Positions 1 through 9,574 of a stretch of DNA of 64,000 nt are shown in pieces (position 1 is the stretch's first letter; the number at the start of each line of letters is the position of its first letter). The stretch is from Methylobacillus flagellatus KT (GTDB taxonomy: Bacteria; Pseudomonadota; Gammaproteobacteria; Burkholderiales; Methylophilaceae). The stretch spans positions 2,108,001-2,172,000 of the forward strand of contig NC_007947.1 in NCBI RefSeq assembly GCF_000013705.1. The letters run 5' to 3'. The notes under the pieces were generated by a model, which searched no databases, had not been told where the DNA came from, and was given only the letters and a program-made list of their open reading frames with translations. The translations under genes and the position numbers were made by a program.

Positions 1-140
1 ATAGTATGCGGGAAACAGAAGGAGGAAAGTACGCCAAATCCATGAATCGCCGCCATGATGAGCAGGGGCTGAGATAATCAGTGGAGGAGCACTTCCTGAC
101 ATTGCCGCCATTGCGTCGGGAAGCACATGGTCAACACTCG

Positions 141-1262
141 TCAGGCAAACGTGTCTACCAGGCCCATCACCTTCGCGGCCTTGGTTAGGACCTCGCTGGT
201 GTCATCGCCGTGACTTGCCACATCACCGCCGGACATGCCAGCTGCCTGCTGTTGTGCTTCATGTTGCCCCGACCGCACATTGGCTTGCCCCAGCTGCAAT
301 CCGGATTCGCTCATCATCTGGCGCAAGTTGTCCATGCCATCCTCAAGCGCCCTGCGTACATCCGCCTGTTCCGAGAGAAAGGTGGCATCCGCCTGGTTGT
401 TGTGCACATGGATCACCACCTGCAATGGTCCGAGATCCGGTGGATTCAATGTCAGTGAGGCGGTCTGTTCTCCGCCGGCTACCATCCATACCACTTTTTG
501 TCCAATCGCCTGGTTCCAGCCGGGATGCCCAAAGGGGACAGGCACCTGGCTGCTGCGCACATCCATCGCCGCCGTCACCTGTTGTGTTTGCTGCACCTGC
601 GGCGAAGATGTCGTCACAGCTGGCTGAACTTGCTGTCCCTGCTCCAGCGCATCAGCAAACAGCGAGTTGTCACCGCCCGATGCAGGCTTGACTGATGCAG
701 CCGCTGCTGCCGGCAGTTCAGCCTTGTCCCACTCGGGCTCCGGCTCATCCAGCTGACCCCCACCAATCCATGCTACAGGCTCCCGCTTCACATCGAGACT
801 GTCCGCCTCTTGCGACTCCACTGCGGGGCGGCGCTGCACATCGGCACTGACCACGGCCAAGGCCGACTCTACATCAGCAGATACAGGTAATTGCTCAGCA
901 ATCGCCAATTCGGCCTCTTCTCCCAGCAATACTTGATCTTCAGTCATGGCCGACAACCCAGTTTCAGGGGAGAATCCTTGCTCAGCATTGAGCTCAGGCG
1001 CAATCAGTCCAAGGGTTTCTGGACTGACGCCCTGCTGTCTCTCATCGCCCAGCCTGAGCTGCAATTGCAGACGTTGACGCTGCAATGCTTGCTCTGGACC
1101 TCCTCCCTGCCTGGCTTCGGTTTGCACCTGCTTGGCAAGTACATCCTTGAAAGCCGGTCCATCATGGGTAGCATTCGCCTGCTTTGCCGTCTTGGCGGCA
1201 GCAGCGCTTGCTGCGGTATTCGTGAGAATGGCAGCCTGGTTGGGCATGGGAATATTCTGCAT
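141..1262 (-). CDS. fliK: Flagellar hook-length control protein FliK
   Basis: The 373-residue product is predicted to measure hook length and to switch export specificity through FlhB. The N-terminal two thirds are low-complexity and rich in Ala, Gln, Glu and Pro, as in FliK rulers. The conserved part is at the C-terminus (about residues 245-335), with the pattern 'LTLNPPDLGPLQVVIHVHNN' followed by a segment starting 'ALEDGMDNLRQMM', typical of the FliK C-terminal domain. The start at 1262 has an AGGAG ribosome site six bases upstream. It is the last gene of the fliFGHIJK run, 12 bases after fliJ. A second FliK-like gene lies at 7743-8765. Confidence 0.93.
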   Translation of the reverse strand: MQNIPMPNQAAILTNTAASAAAAKTAKQANATHDGPAFKDVLAKQVQTEARQGGGPEQALQRQRLQLQLRLGDERQQGVSPETLGLIAPELNAEQGFSPETGLSAMTEDQVLLGEEAELAIAEQLPVSADVESALAVVSADVQRRPAVESQEADSLDVKREPVAWIGGGQLDEPEPEWDKAELPAAAAASVKPASGGDNSLFADALEQGQQVQPAVTTSSPQVQQTQQVTAAMDVRSSQVPVPFGHPGWNQAIGQKVVWMVAGGEQTASLTLNPPDLGPLQVVIHVHNNQADATFLSEQADVRRALEDGMDNLRQMMSESGLQLGQANVRSGQHEAQQQAAGMSGGDVASHGDDTSEVLTKAAKVMGLVDTFA

Positions 1263-1274
1263 GGTCGCTCCTGC

Positions 1275-1727
1275 TCATTGCCTTGTTTGGTTACGGCTCA
1301 CACGCATGGCATGTTCATCCATCATTTTCTGGTCCCGCTTGAGCTCGATGGCGTTTTCACGCTTGTCGGCACGGTCGATCAAGACGTCGTAGGACATTTT
1401 CTTCTTCTGGCATTCCTGCCACTCCTGCTTGCGCAGATGGTGCACTTGGCGCAAACGCTCGACATTCTCAGTCTGGCTGGTGATAGCCTGCGACAGCTTG
1501 CCGAGAAAGCTCTGGTAGTTCTGGTAAATTTCCGCCGTCATGCCATTCGCCATGGCATGATCCCGTTGGCTGACATAATCGGCACGGTATTGCAGCAACA
1601 GGTTCAGGCTGTTTTCCGCTTCCGCCAATTGCCGGCTGGCCTCGCCCAGCCGATTGACAGCGACATCCACCGCCTTCCCCGCCAAGTCCTGCAATGTCGT
1701 CAATACCACCTTTTTATGGGTAGGCAT
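1275..1727 (-). CDS. fliJ: Flagellar export chaperone FliJ
   Basis: The 150-residue protein is almost entirely charged alpha helix of coiled-coil character (heptad-like Leu/Ala with many Glu, Lys and Gln). This fits FliJ, the central stalk that links the FliI ATPase ring to the export gate protein FlhA and helps recycle chaperones. It lies between fliI and fliK as in other flagellar operons. The ATG at 1727 is preceded by GGGGAAAA. FliJ is poorly conserved, so the call depends partly on position and helical character. The length matches the family. Confidence 0.9.
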   Translation of the reverse strand: MPTHKKVVLTTLQDLAGKAVDVAVNRLGEASRQLAEAENSLNLLLQYRADYVSQRDHAMANGMTAEIYQNYQSFLGKLSQAITSQTENVERLRQVHHLRKQEWQECQKKKMSYDVLIDRADKRENAIELKRDQKMMDEHAMRVSRNQTRQ

Positions 1728-1751
1728 GCCATTTTCCCCTTGACCTGTTCA

Positions 1752-3170
1752 TCAATTCGCTCCCGCCGTCCCCACCAGGCTGGCCAGCGCATCAACGCTG
1801 TCAGTCCAGCTTGCGGACTCTTTGATATCCTGTTGCAGAAATGCCTCGATGGCTTCGTGCCGCATGATGGCTTCATCCAGTACCGGGTCGCTACCGCTTT
1901 CATAAGCGCCTACATTGATCAGATCCTGGTTGCGTGTATAGCGAGAGTTGAGCTGCTTGAGCTTGCGTGCATTTTTCTGGTGCTCAGGCGAGGTGATATT
2001 GTGCATCGCCCGGCTGATCGACTGCTCGATATCAATGGCAGGGTAATGACCGCTCTCTGCCAGGCTGCGGCTCAGCACGATATGGCCGTCGAGAATCGCC
2101 CGCGCGGAATCGGCAATCGGGTCCTGCTGGTCGTCGCCCTCCGTCAACACCGTATAAAACGCCGTGATCGACCCTTCGCCAGGCTTGCCGTTACCCGCCC
2201 GCTCCACCAGTGCAGGCAGCTTGGCAAACACCGAAGGCGGATAGCCTTTGGTGGCCGGCGGCTCACCGATCGCCAGAGCGATCTCGCGCTGTGCCATCGC
2301 ATAGCGCGTCAGGGAGTCCATGATCAGCAAGACATCCTTGCCCTGGTTGCGGAAATACTCGGCGATCGCCGTGGCATAGCTTGCACCCTGCAACCTCATG
2401 AGCGCAGGCACATCCGCAGGTGCCGCCACCACGACAGCGCGCGCAAGGCCTTCAGGGCCAAGAATCTGCTCAATGAATTCCTTCACTTCCCGGCCACGCT
2501 CGCCGATCAGGCCAACGACAATGACTTCTGCAGTCGTATACCGCGCCATCATGCCCAGCAACACGCTCTTGCCCACACCGGAACCGGCAAACAAGCCCAT
2601 GCGCTGCCCACGCCCGACGGTGAGCATGCTGTTGATGGCGCGCACCCCGACATCCAGCACCTCTTCGATAGGCGCGCGCGACAACGGGTTGAGAGGCCGC
2701 GTGTTGAGCGGCACGCTATGCTCGCTATTGAGAGGCCCCAATTCATCCAGGGGGCGCCCTGCAGCGTCGATGACGCGGCCGAGCAAGGCCTCGCCCACCG
2801 GCAAGTGCCGTGCGCGGTCAATGGCCCGGCGGCGCGGATGCTTGGCCTGATTGGGCTTGGGCAATGCATCCGCCACTTCCAGCGCAAAAACCTTGGCACC
2901 TGGCACAACTCCCTCGACACCGCTCTGCGGCATCAGCAGCATGCGCCCACCATCAAAACCAACCACTTCGGCCTCGACGCGGCGGCCCTCCGCCAAGGGC
3001 ACATAGCAGGCGCTGCCGATCGGCAGCTTGATGCCGACCGCTTCCATCACCAGGCCGGTCAGCTTGGTGATGCGGCCGGAGACCTCCAGCGACTCGACGA
3101 TCTCAAGTATCTCGCTGCAATCCTTGAGATAGTCCTTCCAGCCTTGCTGATGAGCCTGTGCCCTATTCAT
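1752..3170 (-). CDS. fliI: Flagellum-specific ATPase FliI
   Basis: The predicted product is a 472-residue cytoplasmic ATPase that powers the flagellar type III export apparatus and is related to the F1-ATPase beta subunit. The Walker A motif AGSGVGKS is at about residues 195-202. A Walker B-like [13 protein letters not shown] lies near 285, followed by the family signature around [19 protein letters not shown] chose the ATG at 3170, giving MNRAQAHQ. The frame stays open upstream to 3281, but that part lies inside fliH and looks unlike FliI. The chosen start overlaps the fliH stop by eight bases (ATGAATAG), which suggests translational coupling. Confidence 0.96.
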   Translation of the reverse strand: MNRAQAHQQGWKDYLKDCSEILEIVESLEVSGRITKLTGLVMEAVGIKLPIGSACYVPLAEGRRVEAEVVGFDGGRMLLMPQSGVEGVVPGAKVFALEVADALPKPNQAKHPRRRAIDRARHLPVGEALLGRVIDAAGRPLDELGPLNSEHSVPLNTRPLNPLSRAPIEEVLDVGVRAINSMLTVGRGQRMGLFAGSGVGKSVLLGMMARYTTAEVIVVGLIGERGREVKEFIEQILGPEGLARAVVVAAPADVPALMRLQGASYATAIAEYFRNQGKDVLLIMDSLTRYAMAQREIALAIGEPPATKGYPPSVFAKLPALVERAGNGKPGEGSITAFYTVLTEGDDQQDPIADSARAILDGHIVLSRSLAESGHYPAIDIEQSISRAMHNITSPEHQKNARKLKQLNSRYTRNQDLINVGAYESGSDPVLDEAIMRHEAIEAFLQQDIKESASWTDSVDALASLVGTAGAN

Positions 3171-3843
3171 TTGGCGCAATCCAGTCATTGTGTTGTGACA
3201 AGGCATCGCAGATGCGCTTCCAACGGGTACCATTGCTGGCATCGATCTGATTATCTCCCGTTTCCACCATGCAACCGCCACGCTCTATGCTGCTGTCTTC
3301 ATGAATGTGCCAGTGGCTGTCTGCCATTTCTTCCTGCAAGTATTTCTTGACGATGATCGCATCATCAGGATGGACAACTAGCCTGGCAGGTTTCTGCACT
3401 GCAGGCAGATAATGAATTGATTCCTGCACAATCGGCAGGATAATGGCAGGATTCACCTTCAGCCTGTCCTTGACCATGGCCTTGGCAATATCCAGGGCCA
3501 GGACGAGCAATTGTTCTGATATTGCCTCATCGGCGGTCTTCAGCGCCTTTTCCATGCTGCCAAGCAACTCAAGCAGTCGCTGGCGATCCTGCTCCACCTG
3601 CGCTGCGGCATCGGCAATACCGGTGTCAAATCCCTGCTGCAACCCGATCTTATAACCTTCGCGCCTGGCCTGCTCCAACTCTGCCTCCAGGAGCGCCTTT
3701 CTGTCCTCCTCACTCTCCTGGACCACTTGCGGTGCTGCAGGCGTTGGCGCGGCGGCGGCCGGCGACGGTTCTTCGGCAAAGGAAGCCATCTCCCAGCGCT
3801 GATACGCCGTTTGCTTCTCCTTGGGAATCACCACATTAGACAT
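3163..3843 (-). CDS. fliH: Flagellar assembly protein FliH
   Basis: The 226-residue product is the FliI-binding regulator of the export ATPase, peripheral to the C-ring. A Pro/Ala-rich N-terminus is followed by a long charged helix (about 60-120) and a C-terminal domain resembling the V/F-type ATPase E/delta subunit, with the pattern '[18 protein letters not shown]' near residue 190. The ATG at 3843 overlaps the fliG stop by eight bases (ATGTCTAA). Start codons four and two codons upstream (3855, 3849) are possible but less consistent with the overlap pattern seen at other junctions here. Confidence 0.93.
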   Translation of the reverse strand: MSNVVIPKEKQTAYQRWEMASFAEEPSPAAAAPTPAAPQVVQESEEDRKALLEAELEQARREGYKIGLQQGFDTGIADAAAQVEQDRQRLLELLGSMEKALKTADEAISEQLLVLALDIAKAMVKDRLKVNPAIILPIVQESIHYLPAVQKPARLVVHPDDAIIVKKYLQEEMADSHWHIHEDSSIERGGCMVETGDNQIDASNGTRWKRICDALSQHNDWIAPNE

Positions 3844-4831
3844 AGGCATCCTCACCCTTGCCGCCCAGGACGATCTGGCCTTCGTCGGCCAGCCTGCGGA
3901 CTATCTGCAATATTTGTTTCTGCTGCGTTTCCACCTCGGACAACCTGACGGGGCCCTTGCTTTCAAGGTCCTCCTTCATCATTTCTGCGGCGCGGCTCGA
4001 CATATTGCGGAAGATCTTTTCGCGCAACTCTTCGGTCGTGCCTTTCAACGCCACAATCAATGTTTCGGACTGCACTTCGCGCAGCATGATCTGGATACCC
4101 TTGTCGTCGATCTCGAGCAGGTTATCAAACACGAACATTTCATCCATGATGCGTTGTGCCATCTCGCCATCATAGCTCTTGAAGCCATCCATCAGGCTGG
4201 CTTCATTTTCGCTATTCATGTAGTTCATGATTTCCGCGGCGGCCTTCACGCCCCCGATCTGCTGCTTCTTGATGCTTTCATTGCCACTCAGCAGCTTGGT
4301 CAGCACATCATTGAGCTCACGCAACGCGGTCGGCTTGATACCATCCAGGGTAGCAATCCTCAGCATGACATCCTGCCGCAGGCGTTCACCGAAATACCCG
4401 AGGATTTCCGCAGACTGATCCGGCTCCAGGTGCACCAGGATGGTGGCGATGATCTGCGGGTGCTCGTTCTTGATGAACTCCGCCACAGTCTGCGCATCCA
4501 TCCACTTGAGACTTTCGATACCGCTGGAATCCCGCGTCTGCAGGATACGGTTCAATAGCCCCGACGCTTTATCGTCACCCAGCGCCTTGGTGAGCACCGA
4601 GCGGATGTATTCGTCGGAATCCAGGCCAATCGCTGTATTCTTTTCCGCTTCTTCCATGAAGGAAGCCAGTACAGCCTCGACCTGGTCATGCCCGATCGAC
4701 TTCATCGATGCCATGGCCGTCCCCAGTTTCTGCACTTCACGCGGCCCCAGATATTTCATCACCTCGGCGGCCTCGTCCTCGCCCAGCGCGAGCATCAATA
4801 CCGCACTCTTGACTACGCCATTATCACTCAT
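3836..4831 (-). CDS. fliG: Flagellar motor switch protein FliG
   Basis: The product is a 331-residue C-ring protein at the cytoplasmic face of the MS ring, which transmits torque from the stator. The sequence shows the FliG N-terminal, middle and C-terminal domains. The middle EHPQ motif is in 'IKNEHPQIIATILVHLEP' near residue 130, and the C-terminal torque helix has 'MFVFDNLLEIDDKGIQ' with alternating charges. Length is normal. It starts inside the end of fliF with an eight-base overlap (ATGAGTGA), so the two are probably translationally coupled. Confidence 0.97.
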   Translation of the reverse strand: MSDNGVVKSAVLMLALGEDEAAEVMKYLGPREVQKLGTAMASMKSIGHDQVEAVLASFMEEAEKNTAIGLDSDEYIRSVLTKALGDDKASGLLNRILQTRDSSGIESLKWMDAQTVAEFIKNEHPQIIATILVHLEPDQSAEILGYFGERLRQDVMLRIATLDGIKPTALRELNDVLTKLLSGNESIKKQQIGGVKAAAEIMNYMNSENEASLMDGFKSYDGEMAQRIMDEMFVFDNLLEIDDKGIQIMLREVQSETLIVALKGTTEELREKIFRNMSSRAAEMMKEDLESKGPVRLSEVETQQKQILQIVRRLADEGQIVLGGKGEDAYV

Positions 4832-6584
4832 TGCTGTTCACCCAATTTGTCACAATGCTGGCCACTACCTTGGGGTTTTCCTTGGCTAGCTTGCGCGCGG
4901 ATTCCAGATTCTTCTGATAGGTACGCTCTGCCGGAGCTCCGCCTTCCTCTTCCCCGGCCTCCTCCCCTGTCATGCCACCTTCCCCCTCGGAGAGGCTGAC
5001 GATGGCATCCTGATCTTCTTCATCCAGCTCGGCGAGTTCGCCCTTCTTTTCTTCTTCCGGCGAGAGCTTGCGCAGCAATGGGCGCAGGAAGCGGCGGTAT
5101 AGCATATACAGTACCAGCAGAACCAGGCCATTCTTCAGCCACTCCTTGGCCATCTCGATATTGTCCGGGTCTTTCCATAGCGGCACCTCAGGGAATGCTT
5201 CCGCGATCTCCGGCATGAAAGAGCCGTTGACCACGCTCAGCGAATCGCCGCGCTCTTCATTGAATCCCATAGCCTGCTTGGCAAGGTCGCTGATCTGGGT
5301 TTTCTCGTCGTCGGTCAGCGGGCGCGTGATCACTTTACCTTGCGCATCCACTTCCTGCTTATGATTCACCACCACGGCCACGGTCAGCCGCTTGATACCG
5401 CCCATGGGCTGCTGCTGGTAGCGGATGGTCTTGTCCACTTCATAATTGGTGGTGGTATTGCGCTCCGAGTTCATGACTGGCGTCGTCACTGTCGTACCAG
5501 GCGGCGTTGTCGTCGTGGTCGTCACCACGTTGGCATTGGTCGTGGTGGTGGGCTCAGTACCAGGCGCCACGATGGGGGCAGTCGCTGGTGCCGGCGGCTG
5601 GTTGGTCAAGGCACCGGGCACCCCGCCCACTCCCTGCCCTGGCAATGTCTGCGATTCATTGGTCTGGCTGCTGCGAATAGCGGCGCTGTCTGGCGCCTGG
5701 TTGGGTTTGTAGATTTCGGCAGCCTGCTCCACCATGGAAAAATCCACTTCGGCACTGGCTTCCGCATGTACGTTCTTGGCGCCAACCAGCGGTGCAATGA
5801 TGGACTCAACCCGGCGCGCGATGTTTTGCTGCAATTCATCGACATACTTCAGCTGCGTGGGATCTAGTTGATAATGATTGCCCGCATCCTTGCCATTGTC
5901 GGAGAGCAGGTTGCCATTCTGGTCAACTACCGTCACATTGGAGGTCGGCAGCTCGGGAACACTACTGGCCACCAGGTGCACGATAGCGCTCACCTGGCGC
6001 TGATCCAGGGCGCGACCAGGATGCAGGTTGAGCATCACGGATGCCGTTGGCTTTTGCTGGTCACGCGTGAACACGGTAGGCTTCGGCATGGCCAGGTGGA
6101 TGCGAGCCGCCTGCACCGCGCCAATTGACTGGATAGTGCGTTCCAGCTCACCCTCCAGGCCGCGCTGGAAATTCACTTGCTCCACAAACTGGGAAACGCC
6201 GAATTTCTGGTTCTCCAACAACTCGAAACCGATATTTCCGCCCTTGGGCAGGCCTTGCGATGCCAGCCTTAGTCTGACGTCATGGACATGATTGGCCGGA
6301 ACCAGAATGGCGCTACCACCATCGGCAATCCTGTACGGTACATTCATCTGTTCCAATGCAGCCACAATGGCACCACCATCCTTGTCGGAATAGCTGGAGA
6401 ACAATACGCGGTATTCCGGCTTCTGGCTCCAGAGCCAGAACACCACCATCAATGCAATGACAGCAGCAGCGCCCAAGGCCAGCAGCAGCTTGTTCTCCAA
6501 GAGGGACTTGAAGTTGAATGAGCCGGGGGCTGGTGCTTCGGTCGTGGTATCGGCGGCCAGGGCCGCTTCATTGGCTGCTGCCAT
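4824..6584 (-). CDS. fliF: Flagellar MS-ring protein FliF
   Basis: The 586-residue inner-membrane protein forms the MS ring, the base on which the rotor and export gate assemble. One membrane segment lies near residues 33-52 and a second near 465-485. Between them are the ring-building domains (with 'YRVLFSSYSDKDGGAIVAAL') and a Thr/Pro-rich insert. The acidic C-terminus binds FliG. I chose ATG 6584 because GGGAGAAG precedes it at the right distance. An in-frame start at 6653 adds 23 residues with no better ribosome site. It is the first gene of the fliFGHIJK unit. Confidence 0.96.
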   Translation of the reverse strand: MAAANEAALAADTTTEAPAPGSFNFKSLLENKLLLALGAAAVIALMVVFWLWSQKPEYRVLFSSYSDKDGGAIVAALEQMNVPYRIADGGSAILVPANHVHDVRLRLASQGLPKGGNIGFELLENQKFGVSQFVEQVNFQRGLEGELERTIQSIGAVQAARIHLAMPKPTVFTRDQQKPTASVMLNLHPGRALDQRQVSAIVHLVASSVPELPTSNVTVVDQNGNLLSDNGKDAGNHYQLDPTQLKYVDELQQNIARRVESIIAPLVGAKNVHAEASAEVDFSMVEQAAEIYKPNQAPDSAAIRSSQTNESQTLPGQGVGGVPGALTNQPPAPATAPIVAPGTEPTTTTNANVVTTTTTTPPGTTVTTPVMNSERNTTTNYEVDKTIRYQQQPMGGIKRLTVAVVVNHKQEVDAQGKVITRPLTDDEKTQISDLAKQAMGFNEERGDSLSVVNGSFMPEIAEAFPEVPLWKDPDNIEMAKEWLKNGLVLLVLYMLYRRFLRPLLRKLSPEEEKKGELAELDEEDQDAIVSLSEGEGGMTGEEAGEEEGGAPAERTYQKNLESARKLAKENPKVVASIVTNWVNSNE

Positions 6585-6926
6585 GTTACTTCTCCCATGC
6601 GATGGCAAAATCACTTGATGTGTAGCAATGACGGTCCGAGGAGAGCTGTTCACTTTATCCGCCGCATCAGCCCCGCCCCCTAGGCTGAAGGTGGAACAAA
6701 TAACGCGGCAAGATCAGAGCAACACCCCAACGACCCCATGCAGGGTTTTATTCTCACCCTTCTTCATTACTGCGCTGCCATTATCTCGAGCCGCCAGCAA
6801 ATTTGATCAGGCAAATAAAGCGGGTTTTACCAGCCTATTCCCATCAAGGAAGCATATTGACGAGTGATAAGCTGCTGCCATGTTGAAACTCAGTCCATCA
6901 AGGGCGGCCGTTTTCAGGAGAACGTC
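6585..6926. other. fliF-fliE divergent intergenic region
   Basis: These 342 bases separate the divergent fliF and fliE starts and must hold promoters for both. I looked for sigma-28 (TAAA-N15-GCCGATAA) and sigma-54 (TGGCAC-N5-TTGC) boxes and found no convincing match on either strand. The only partial match is GCGGATAA on the minus strand near 6660, which lacks a -35 partner. No gene is visible here. Confidence 0.5.
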
Positions 6927-7292
6927 ATGAAAACTTCAGCGATAGACTCTGGCAGGATAGAAGCCATGCTGGCGCAGCTCAAGGCTGCAGCGCAGAAACC
7001 AGCCACCGACACAGCTATGCACGGGATCAGCGGGAACAGCCCTGCCCAGAAGCCTCAAGCCTCGAACCGCGTTGATTTTGCCGATGTACTGAAATCGTCG
7101 ATCAGCCAGGTCAACCAAGCACAAGTGAAAGCAGAAGAGCTGGGCCAAAGTTTTGCAATGGGCGATGACAAGGTCAGCCTGTCAGACGTCATGGTGGCAG
7201 GGCAAAAAGCCAATATCTCACTGCAAGCCACCATCCAGGTGCGCAACCGGCTAGTATCCGCCTACCAGGACATTATGAACATGCAGGTATGA
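6927..7292 (+). CDS. fliE: Flagellar hook-basal body complex protein FliE
   Basis: The 121-residue product is the small MS-ring/rod junction protein, exported early by the flagellar secretion system. The C-terminal half carries the family pattern 'SLSDVMVAGQKANISLQATI' followed by 'VRNRLVSAYQDIMNMQV'. AGGAG at 6916-6920 fixes the ATG at 6927; the open frame runs upstream to 6864 without such a site. It is the only rightward flagellar gene here and is divergent from fliF. The 149 bases to the convergent gene at 7442 show no clear terminator. Confidence 0.95.
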   Translation: MKTSAIDSGRIEAMLAQLKAAAQKPATDTAMHGISGNSPAQKPQASNRVDFADVLKSSISQVNQAQVKAEELGQSFAMGDDKVSLSDVMVAGQKANISLQATIQVRNRLVSAYQDIMNMQV

Positions 7293-7441
7293 CGACACTG
7301 GCAATCCCCCTCACGCTTCTAGCGCACCTTTATCTTCATCCAGCGAACATGGCTTCCAGAGCAGCTTTCCCCTGGGCATACTCCGGTCCCTGACCTTCAT
7401 GTCAGCATTGGTTTGTACAGGCGACTGGGCTGATCAAAGCT

Positions 7442-7750
7442 CTACCCGGTCTCAGTAGGTATCGAGGGCGTGGGCGGGGAAGCATCCTCGCCATGCTCCA
7501 GCCGGTATAGCCAAGCCAATATCTCCGCAATCGCCTGGTACAGAGCTGGCGGAATATGATCATCCAGATCCACCTGCATCAGCAGTGCCAATAACTCCCT
7601 GGATTCATGGACGAATACGCCATGCTCCTTGGCTTTGGCAATGATCTGCTCGGCAATGACGCCCCTGCCCTTGGCCACCACCCGCGGCGCAAAATCTCCA
7701 GATTCATAGGCAAGCGCTATCGCCTGCTGTTGCAATACGGGGTCATTCAT
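7442..7750 (-). CDS. FlhB C-terminal domain-like protein (export switch homologue)
   Basis: The 102-residue protein matches only the cytoplasmic C-terminal domain of FlhB/YscU proteins. It has '[27 protein letters not shown]' style sequence and lacks the four membrane helices. The self-cleaving NPTH motif of true FlhB is not present; the equivalent region begins at the N-terminus. Such stand-alone FlhB-like proteins are known beside extra fliK-like genes, and a role in export-switch modulation is inferred. Its ATG overlaps the stop of the upstream FliK-like gene by eight bases (ATGAATGA), so the two are probably made together. Confidence 0.85.
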
Positions 7751-8765
7751 CTCGCGCCACCGTCAAGGCATCCAGGGATTGCCCACGACTGGTCAGCGCC
7801 GTTGCCAGCGCAGGTAGACTCGACTGCAGACGTTGGATGGCCGCCTGGTCTGCCGCGGCGATGCGCACCCGCAACCGCCCTCCCTCCAAGGTGATATTCG
7901 CGGTAATCGTGCCCAGGCTTGGCAGCTCCAGTCGTATACTGCTCGATACTTTCCTGTCCTCACCCAAATCGGCATTAGTGCCATGCTCATCAGGGTTGAC
8001 CTCTCTTTCGTGCATCTGCACCTGCCAATCCATTTTCTGTCCAGGCCACACCTCTCCCTGCCAATGGATGCGCTGGTTCTCTAACACGGCAATCTGCTTG
8101 TTGATCATGGACTCTGCTGCCCCAGGCAACTGGTTTTGCGGTTCCTGCAGTAAATGAGCCAGCGGCATCTTGCCCATCGTGAACTTTTCGAGATGTGACT
8201 CGTAGAACAGGCCGGAAGTAGTCAATGCCCGCTGCATGTCCTGCGCCACAACACGCGGAGATTGCGGTGCATGCGTCAAGACTTGGAGACTAGTCAATGT
8301 CTTGGAATTCTCGCCATGAGGCGACTGCGCCAGCTGCTGGCTCAAGATGCGGGCACCGCTGCTCAGCGCGGCAGAAACACCGCTATCCCCTGTCGGCGCA
8401 GTGGCAGGCATTGCTGGCAGCATCGTAGCCTGCAGCTTTGCCGCTTCCAGCTGTCCGGTCTGCCGACTCAGCAAACGAAAAGTAGGGACAGGATCATTAC
8501 CCATGAAGCGGAGCAGCATCTGCTGACCAACGGCTGCTTGCTGGCCAAGTTCCATCCTGAAAGTATTGCCTTGCACATTGACCTGGAAGACACCAGGCTG
8601 CAACCGACTCACCACCTGGCCAAAGTAACTTTGTCCCTTGACCAGTTGGGCGATGCGGAAATTAAGATCCTGGACATTGCTGGCAATCTCCTCTACCGCC
8701 TGCGCCGGCGAGACCCTGGCAAGCGGGGCAACAGCAGCAGATGGGTCGGGAGATTGCTTGATCAT
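7743..8765 (-). CDS. Second FliK-like hook-length control family protein
   Basis: The 340-residue product carries a FliK-type C-terminal domain at about 240-335, including '[20 protein letters not shown]' and then '[20 protein letters not shown]'. The N-terminal part is mixed-polarity sequence without signal peptide or membrane segments. It is distinct from the fliK at 141-1262. Its ATG shares one base with the fliT stop (TAATG), and its end overlaps the FlhB-like gene, so it belongs to the fliD-fliS-fliT unit. Whether it measures a length, or acts as an export-switch or filament-stage factor, cannot be told from sequence. Confidence 0.8.
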
Positions 8766-9106
8766 TATCTGCCAGGCCGTATCAACTGCTTGTAGGTATC
8801 GAACATCTGCCGGTTGGCAGTGTTGTTGGTGAGAATATCGGAAAGACGCACCATCCAGGGATCGATGATATTGCGGATTTCTCGATCAGAATCCAGGATG
8901 CGCTTGAGATGGGAATACTTGATCTTCTGCTCCGGCTCGCGCAAGGGCTCGTCGCATTTATTCTCATCGGCCCGCTTGATGCGCTCGGCACATTCAACCT
9001 CAAGCATGGCCAACCTCTCCCAATCATGCTGCTTGGCAGCCGCCAGCATTTGATCGGTGATATCCGCCAAGGCTGCATACAACGACAAGGTTTGCTGAAT
9101 GCTCAT
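8765..9106 (-). CDS. fliT: Flagellar protein FliT
   Basis: The 113-residue all-helical protein is predicted to be the export chaperone of the cap protein FliD. Conserved features include '[17 protein letters not shown]' near residue 30 and a charged C-terminal helix ending 'MFDTYKQLI'. It overlaps fliS by four bases (ATGA at 9103-9106) and ends on the start of the FliK-like gene. The neighbourhood fliD-fliS-fliT is the standard order. FliT is weakly conserved, so position contributes to the call. Confidence 0.88.
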
Positions 9107-9561
9107 GAATATGCCTTTTCCAGCTGACGCTGGCTGTGTTGTTGGGGTTCCTGACGCGGTACTGCGCCAGCCGACTGGCTTGCGAGAGCAGACCAGGCCT
9201 CGTTCAACTCATTGAGCAATCTTACCACCTCCTCCACTGCCGCAATATCGCTTTGGCTATTCGCAAGATAAAGGCGCTTGCTCATGTAGACATACAAAGC
9301 ATCCAGGCTTTCGGCAATCTCGCCGCCCCCTTTGCTATCGAGGCTGGCGCGCAAACCATTTTCTATGATCGAAATAGCCTTGGTAAGGTCAGCGCTCTTC
9401 CCCGCATAATCCCGCTCACGGATATGCTTGATCGCGAGATTGCACGCGGCAATGGCGCCTTCATACAACATGACGATCAAGCGGGCGGGACTGGCAGCCA
9501 CCACGCCAGTTTCCACGCCAACCTTGGCATAAGCATTGACACCTGCGTTTAACCCGAACAT
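9103..9561 (-). CDS. fliS: Flagellar export chaperone FliS
   Basis: The 152-residue cytoplasmic chaperone binds the C-terminal helix of flagellin and prevents early polymerisation. The N-terminal FliS signature 'ASPARLIVMLYEGAIAACNLA' at about residues 24-44 and the helical bundle pattern 'LDALYVYMSKRLYLAN' near 105 are clear. The C-terminal tail is Gln-rich and extends past the usual end of the family at about 130 residues. It follows fliD by 13 bases. Confidence 0.95.
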   Translation of the reverse strand: MFGLNAGVNAYAKVGVETGVVAASPARLIVMLYEGAIAACNLAIKHIRERDYAGKSADLTKAISIIENGLRASLDSKGGGEIAESLDALYVYMSKRLYLANSQSDIAAVEEVVRLLNELNEAWSALASQSAGAVPRQEPQQHSQRQLEKAYS

Positions 9562-9574
9562 GAAAGCTCCTTAA

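Noticed and set aside
1..77. Open frame from the left edge ending TAA at 75-77 on the plus strand, which could be the end of a gene
   Set aside because: Only 24 codons are visible, they are very polar, and I recognise nothing. Minus-strand frames here are no better, so nothing can be said for the first 140 bases.
891..3350. 819-codon plus-strand frame opposite fliK, fliJ and fliI
   Set aside because: It is antisense to well-supported flagellar genes in GC-rich DNA, with no ribosome site and no recognisable domain.
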